NCBI RefSeq assembly: GCF_042477335.2
Contig: NC_091246.1
Location: forward strand, 251,352,501-251,416,500
Reading direction: 5' to 3'
From: Ovis canadensis
Lineage: Eukaryota; Chordata; Mammalia; Artiodactyla; Bovidae
DNA: 64,000 nt
Shown: in pieces, positions 59,331 through 64,000 of the stretch
How positions within the stretch are numbered: the stretch's first letter is position 1
How the letters are laid out: every line of letters starts with the position of its first letter
Made by a program: the position numbers and the translations under genes
Notes under the pieces: generated by a model
Databases searched by the model: none
The model's input: the letters and a program-made list of their open reading frames with translations, nothing else
What the model was told of the DNA's origin: nothing

Positions 59331-60515
59331 ACCATCCATCATGGGCCACCCCTCCTCAAAGGCAGGACTGAGGGGGAGCTGTGCTCTTTGCCCGGCACCT
59401 TCGCCTTCCCAAGTCCCCAGGTCCTTTCTGGAGGGAACAGCCTGGTCCTCCGAGGCCCACAGCCTGATTCCATTGTCTCAGGCTTCCCAGACTCTGGCCC
59501 TCCTTAACTGCTGCTCAAAAAGTCTCCTTATGAAAAAAAATTCTCAGCCCCTTGTTGGGCTCAGGACAGTTAATGACAGTGGAGCAGGCCCTTAGGGGAG
59601 GAGGGGTTCCGAGAAAGATTTTGGCTGAAGAAAGGCTGGGAGAGTTTTGGTTTTTTTCCTCCTGGGCTGCTGGCATCCAGGAGTTCCAGCTCGGGGAGCT
59701 TTTAATGTGTTTGTTGTAAAACTGTCTGCCAGGGAGTCACAACACAGCTCTTGGTGGCAGGAGCCTGAGTGTGACTCAGACATCAGGTAAGACAGGCCCC
59801 GGGGTGGGGGGCGGGGGAGCCGGGAGGAAGAGGGGTTCCAGAGGGCCTGCGGGGAGTGAGGGGGATGGCTCATCCTGCTTCTCAGGAAGTGGAGGCCCAG
59901 AGCCTCCAGGGAACCAGTGGAGTCCGTATCTGTCGTCATCAGGAATGGCAGGCCAAGTGGAGCTGGTGGGGCCTTCAGGATGCCGGGGGGCGTGCCAGCT
60001 TGATCTTCCCAGGGGTGAGACTCTGTTCCCAAACCTGGCCCTCGTCCCTCCTGACCCCAGAGAATCCCAGGGCTCAGAGCTGATGACCTTTAGGCACTGG
60101 GGAGCCCGGCTCTGGAGAGTTAGGGGCTGGGCCCACCCTCTGCGCAGCAGCAATTTGCCAAAAAGGGTAGGAGCCAAAGGAAAAGATTCTTTCAGAAGGT
60201 AGGTCTCTGTCCGCACCCAGGAGTAATTACCACTTACTTGATCAAAGCACCATGCAATTACGAAACACTCTCCTTTCTGAGCCTTACAGAATCCAAGCCC
60301 AGCAACCCTGGAAACTCACAGCCCTTCCGTCTCTTCAGTCGATGAGGGACTCGACACCCCAGAGGGGCAAAAAGGACGGCACGACATCCGCACCCATTGA
60401 GCTCCTACTGTATGCCGGGCTTGCCACAGCTCTACGAACCATGTCCTGATGAGACAGGAGAAACCAGGGCTGGGAGGGGCACTAGGTGTCTTGTACGAGG
60501 TCACTCACCGTGGCC
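59331..60515. other. Intergenic, nothing recognised
   Basis: GC-moderate unique sequence. Overlapping frames on both strands at 59590-60216 (about 145 codons each) are antisense mirror images with no recognisable domain. Confidence 0.45.
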
Positions 60516-60720
60516 CTGGGCAAAGACTCTGCCGGCAATGCAGGAGACACAGGAGACGTGTGTTCGATCCCTGGGTCAGGAAGATCCCCTGGACGAGGAA
60601 ATGGTAACCCACTCCAGGATTCTTGCCTGGGAAATTCCATGGACAGAGGAGCCTGGTGGGCTACAGTCCAAAGGGCTGCTAAGAGACATGACTGAGCGAC
60701 TGTGCGCACACACACACACA
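60516..60720 (+). mobile_element. Bov-tA SINE with (CA)n tail
   Basis: CCCTGGGCAAAGACTCTGCC, GTGTTCGATCCCTGGGTCAG, GATTCTTGCCTGGGAAATTC, ATGACTGAGCGACTGTGCGC, then a short (CA)6. Confidence 0.92.
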
Positions 60721-61594
60721 TGAGGTCGCTCGGCTAGTAAGGCATGAAGCGCACTTGAACCCGGAGTCCAGGCTCCAGGATGGGGATACAGGGTCATCTG
60801 ACCCCAGGCTCAGTCCCAGCTGCAGCCATTGTCCTTCAGCCTTAAAGATCCTTTTGTTGGTTGTTTCTTCTCAGCCTGGGCTCTCCCGCTATTCTGACAA
60901 CAGATAACTACATCAGGGGTCAGAGGGAGGCAGGGCTGGGATGTGGTCAGCTAAGAGCTGGAGCTGCCCTCTGCTGGGAAGCGGGGAGCCTGTGAGCCCT
61001 CAGGCAAGGCTCCGGTCCTCCTTGATAAGTGATGTATCAAAATCTTCCTGCTGGAGGCCTTCCCCTTTGCCAAGGCAGGATTCTCAGGCTGGGAAGGCTG
61101 AATCTGCCCTTCCCGAGCGAAAGAAGGATATAAATCTTTTAAATACACTGGAACATTGGGACAAACATTTGTTGAGAAGGCACTTTGGGGACTGGGCAGA
61201 CATCGAATTGTTATACCAAATACGGGATATGTTCGAAGTATCTGGTTGGTTAGGTATCAATAAATATGGAAAAGGCCACTCAAGGTTTGAGGTGGGGGAG
61301 GGTGTCTTGAAGCCTCCAGGCATGAATCGAATATCGGGGGTCGCATTGTTCCAACTTCACTAACTGAATGCTTGTAATAAGCATCCAGCTCTCTGGATTC
61401 CACCTCCTTGGCCTGTCCAGGCTGACAGCCTGAAGGAATATCCAAAAACACCTGTAAGGGGGAAATTGGCAAAGTCAGTTTTAAAAGAAAGAGACTCGAA
61501 AATTACTGCTGGTCTGGAGGCCACAGATGAAGGGGCGAGTTGAGGGTACTTCTGCAGACAGCAGGCAGCTGGTTCTTGGCCCTCAAGACCTAGC
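60721..61594. other. Intergenic, nothing recognised
   Basis: Unique DNA. An AT-richer patch at 61130-61270 has no recognisable identity. Confidence 0.45.
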
Positions 61595-61613
61595 AGAAGG
61601 GGTAGATTTCAGG

Positions 61614-61838
61614 CTTCCCTGGTGGTCCAGGGGTTAAGAATCCACCTTCCAACGTAAGGGATGAGGATTTGATATCTGGTTGAGGGACTAAGATCCCACA
61701 TGCCTTGGGGCAACCAAGCCTGTACACCACAACTAGAGAGTAACCCTGCGCTGCAGGGAAAGACACCGCGTCCCAAGCAAAGAGCCTGCGTGCCGAGCTA
61801 AGATCCAACACAGCTAAGTAAATAAATAAAATTTGTAA
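61614..61838 (+). mobile_element. CHR-type SINE with perfect 19-bp target duplication
   Basis: CTTCCCTGGTGGTCCAGGGG head, GACTAAGATCCCACATGCCT, ACAACTAGAGAGTAACCCTG, ending in an (AAAT)n-like tail. AGAAGGGGTAGATTTCAGG at 61595-61613 and 61839-61857 is identical. Confidence 0.96.
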
Positions 61839-61857
61839 AGAAGGGGTAGATTTCAGG

Positions 61858-62754
61858 GTGGCTCCTGGGCACGCAGAGGGCATGAGTTTGGGACTTGGGT
61901 GACTTGAATTTGAAACCTCTCTTATATACTTTCTCGTTGAGACTCGGGGCCAGTTTCTCAAGTTCTTAGGGCCTCTGTTTCTTCTTCTGGAAAATGGGAT
62001 TGTGCCAAAGGCACAAAAGATTAAACAGGAACTCCCACTCCACCTGAGCACAGGGTCTGGTGCCTTATAAAGGGCAGTCATCACACGATTGCACAAGAGA
62101 TGCCTACTGCGTGCCAGGCAATGGACTTTCAAGACCTAGCAAACAGTTCACAGTATGTGAAGCTTCTTTGCAGATGGTTTTTGGTACCCCAGGGCTGATA
62201 CTCTGAGGGGACAGAGGCGAGGGGAGGTGTCACCGCAGGGGGTAGGGTAGAGGACTCCTTTTGCCTCTCATTACCCCATCGGTTCCCCAAAATACCCTAA
62301 TCAACACGATCCTAAGTAAACCTGTGTGTGTGCTCTCCAAAGGCAGTTGAGAAGAGTCTCCTATCCCCTTCCAACCAGACTGCCAGAAGCCTTCCTTCTC
62401 TGGATGGAGGCTAGCAGATACTGACTTCCTGCCCTGGGAAGGAAAGAATTTGGCTTTCTTCTTGGACCCCCTCCATCAACAGGTCCTCCAAAGTTTTCAT
62501 TCACTTGACAAAAACTGACTTAGCACTCACCTTGGGGCGGGTCCTGTGCTAGGCTAACTGAGCATCCGATGGTGAAGAAATGGGAGTTTTCCCTAGGCTT
62601 GAGAAATGATGACAGTTGCCATGGCAATGAGGTTGGGAGCCAGGAGCCTGGAGATCCCCCAAATCAGCAGCTCAGATCCTACTCGCTGGCAAAAAGGAAG
62701 CTAAGAAAACTGGGTCTTGGGGACGGGCTGAAACCCAAACACAGGATCCACTTT
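61858..62754. other. Intergenic with possible MIR and an X-box-like site
   Basis: MIR-like phrases occur at about 61890-62100 (GACTTGGGTGACTTGAATTT, GGCCTCTGTTTCTTCTTCTG). GTTGCCATGGCAAT at 62615-62628 matches the RFX X-box at 13 of 14 positions. No gene. Confidence 0.45.
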
Positions 62755-63191
62755 TAAAAAATACAAACTTTTACTTTAGAATAGTTTTAGATTTACAGAG
62801 AAGTTATGAAGGTAGTAGACAGTTGTCGAGTACCCCCAATTTGTTCTCACACATCTGACATTTCCATGATGACATTTCACAACCAAGGAACCAACATGGG
62901 CACAGTACTAAGAACTGTAAATCCACCATTCATTCGGATTTCCTTCGTTTTTACCTAATGTCCTTTCCTGTTCCAGGATTCCACCCAGGATACTACATAA
63001 CATTAAGTCATCGTGTCTCCTTAGGGTTCTCTTGGTTGTGAGCATTTCTCAGATTTTCCTTGTTTTTGATGGAGTCCTGCTCAAGTATTTTGTAGGCTGT
63101 CCCTCAATTGCGGTTTGTTTGAGCTTTTCTCATGCTTCCATTGGGGTTATGGGTTTTGAGAGGAAGACCATTCTCATCACATCCTCTCAAG

Positions 63192-63525
63192 GCTGTGCTC
63201 AGTTGCTCAGTGGTGTCCGACTCTGTGGCTCCATGGACCGTAGCCCACCAAATTCCTCTGTCCATGGGGATTCTCCAGGCAAGAATACTGGAGTGGGTTG
63301 CCATACCCTCTTCTAGGGGATCTTTCCAACCCAGGGATCAAACCCAGGTCTCTCGTATTGCAGGCAGATTCTTTACCGACTGAGCTCCCCGGGAAGCCCA
63401 GGAATACTGGTGTGGGCAGTCTATCCCTTCTCCAGGGGAACTTCCCGACTCAGGAATGGAACCAGGGTCTCCTGCATTGCAGAAGGATTCTTCACCAGCT
63501 GAGCTCCCCGGGGAAGCCCATCAAG
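63192..63525 (-). mobile_element. Bov-tA SINE dimer in L1
   Basis: Inverted dimer: long monomer 63192-63401 (GCTCAGTTGCTCAGTGGTGT ... GAGCTCCCCGGGAAGCCC) and short monomer to about 63520, the same architecture as 43814-44127. Confidence 0.93.
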
Positions 63526-63716
63526 GGTACACGCTATCAACATAACGGATACTGTTGATGCTGACCTTGATCACCTGGCTGAGGCAGCATTTGTCAGGTA
63601 TCCTCCACGGCAAAATTACTCATTTCCTTCCGGTTTCCATACAGTGCTCTTTGGAAGGAACTCATTCTGGCCCACTTAAGGGGTGGGAAGTTATGTTCCC
63701 TCTCCTAGAGAGGGGA

Positions 63717-63905
63717 GTGAAAGTGAAAGTCTCTCAGTTGTACTGACTCTTTGCGACCCCATGGACGTCCATGGAATTCTCTAGGCCAGAATCCTGGAGT
63801 GGGTAGCCTTTCCCTTCTCCAGGGGATCTTCCCAACCCAGGGATTGAACTCAGGTCTCCCGTATTGCAGGCGGATTCTTTACCAGCTGAGCCGCCAGGGA
63901 GGCCC
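63717..63905 (-). mobile_element. Bov-tA SINE in L1
   Basis: Inverted copy from GTGAAAGTGAAAGTCTCTCA to AGCCGCCAGGGAGGCCC. AGAGAGGGGA at 63707-63716 and 63906-63915 is a perfect 10-bp target-site duplication. Confidence 0.95.
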
Positions 63906-64000
63906 AGAGAGGGGACTATCTCCATAAATTACTGGGATTTTTCTGCCTAGGCGATATGCGTGACCCACTTTTCAGCTGATTGACGTTGCCCCTGTGTTGG

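Larger units (their letters stand above)
62755..63960 (-). mobile_element. L1 LINE 3' UTR, interrupted twice by SINEs
   Basis: Inverted old L1: TAGAATAGTTTTAGATTTAC, CCTAATGTCCTTTCCTGTTC, TGTCTCCTTAGGGTTCTCTT; resumes at 63526 (ACCTTGATCACCTGGCTGAG, CTCTTTGGAAGGAACTCATT) and again after 63906 (ATCTCCATAAATTACTGGGA). Confidence 0.88.

Overview
This is mammalian nuclear DNA from a ruminant, most likely a bovid. The evidence is the density of lineage-restricted retroposons: RTE-type BovB LINEs, tRNA-Glu-derived Bov-tA SINEs and dimers, cetartiodactyl CHR-type SINEs and bovine-type L1 3' UTRs, together with CpG-island promoters and spliced genes. Cattle, sheep, goat and related species cannot be separated by eye.

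Two protein-coding genes are supported, both on the + strand. MUL1 (mitochondrial E3 ubiquitin ligase 1) has four coding exons between 34903 and 41358 and encodes 350 aa. CAMK2N1 (CaMKII inhibitor 1) has two coding exons between 55571 and 57386 and encodes 78 aa. Their order and orientation match the neighbourhood on human 1p36.12. The CpG-rich first ~0.8 kb may be the 5' flank of the next gene in that synteny block, FAM43B, which would lie on the - strand and off the left edge; no FAM43B coding sequence is visible here.

Layout: 0-0.8 kb CpG island; 0.8-34.5 kb intergenic DNA loaded with retroelements, including several nested sets (2.6-4.8 kb, 27.5-31 kb, 31.7-33.7 kb); 34.5-42.6 kb MUL1; 42.6-53.8 kb intergenic and poor in young repeats; 53.8-57.1 kb large CpG island; 55.5-58.6 kb CAMK2N1 with a long AT-rich 3' UTR; 58.6-64 kb intergenic with SINEs and a dissected L1.

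The two genes do not form a shared pathway. MUL1 works at the mitochondrial outer membrane and CAMK2N1 inhibits CaMKII in the cytosol and at synapses. I found no convincing novel gene system. The observations most worth checking are a cluster of RFX X-box-like sites at 19.5 kb with further copies in the MUL1 promoter and at 62.6 kb, an eight-tract G-quadruplex candidate at 26.35 kb, a retrotransposition footprint containing only a T tract at 4.75 kb, a BovB copy with a long open reverse-transcriptase frame inside a hAT transposon inside an L1, an unusual Arg-rich and internally duplicated linker in MUL1, and a start-stop ATGTGA upstream of CAMK2N1.
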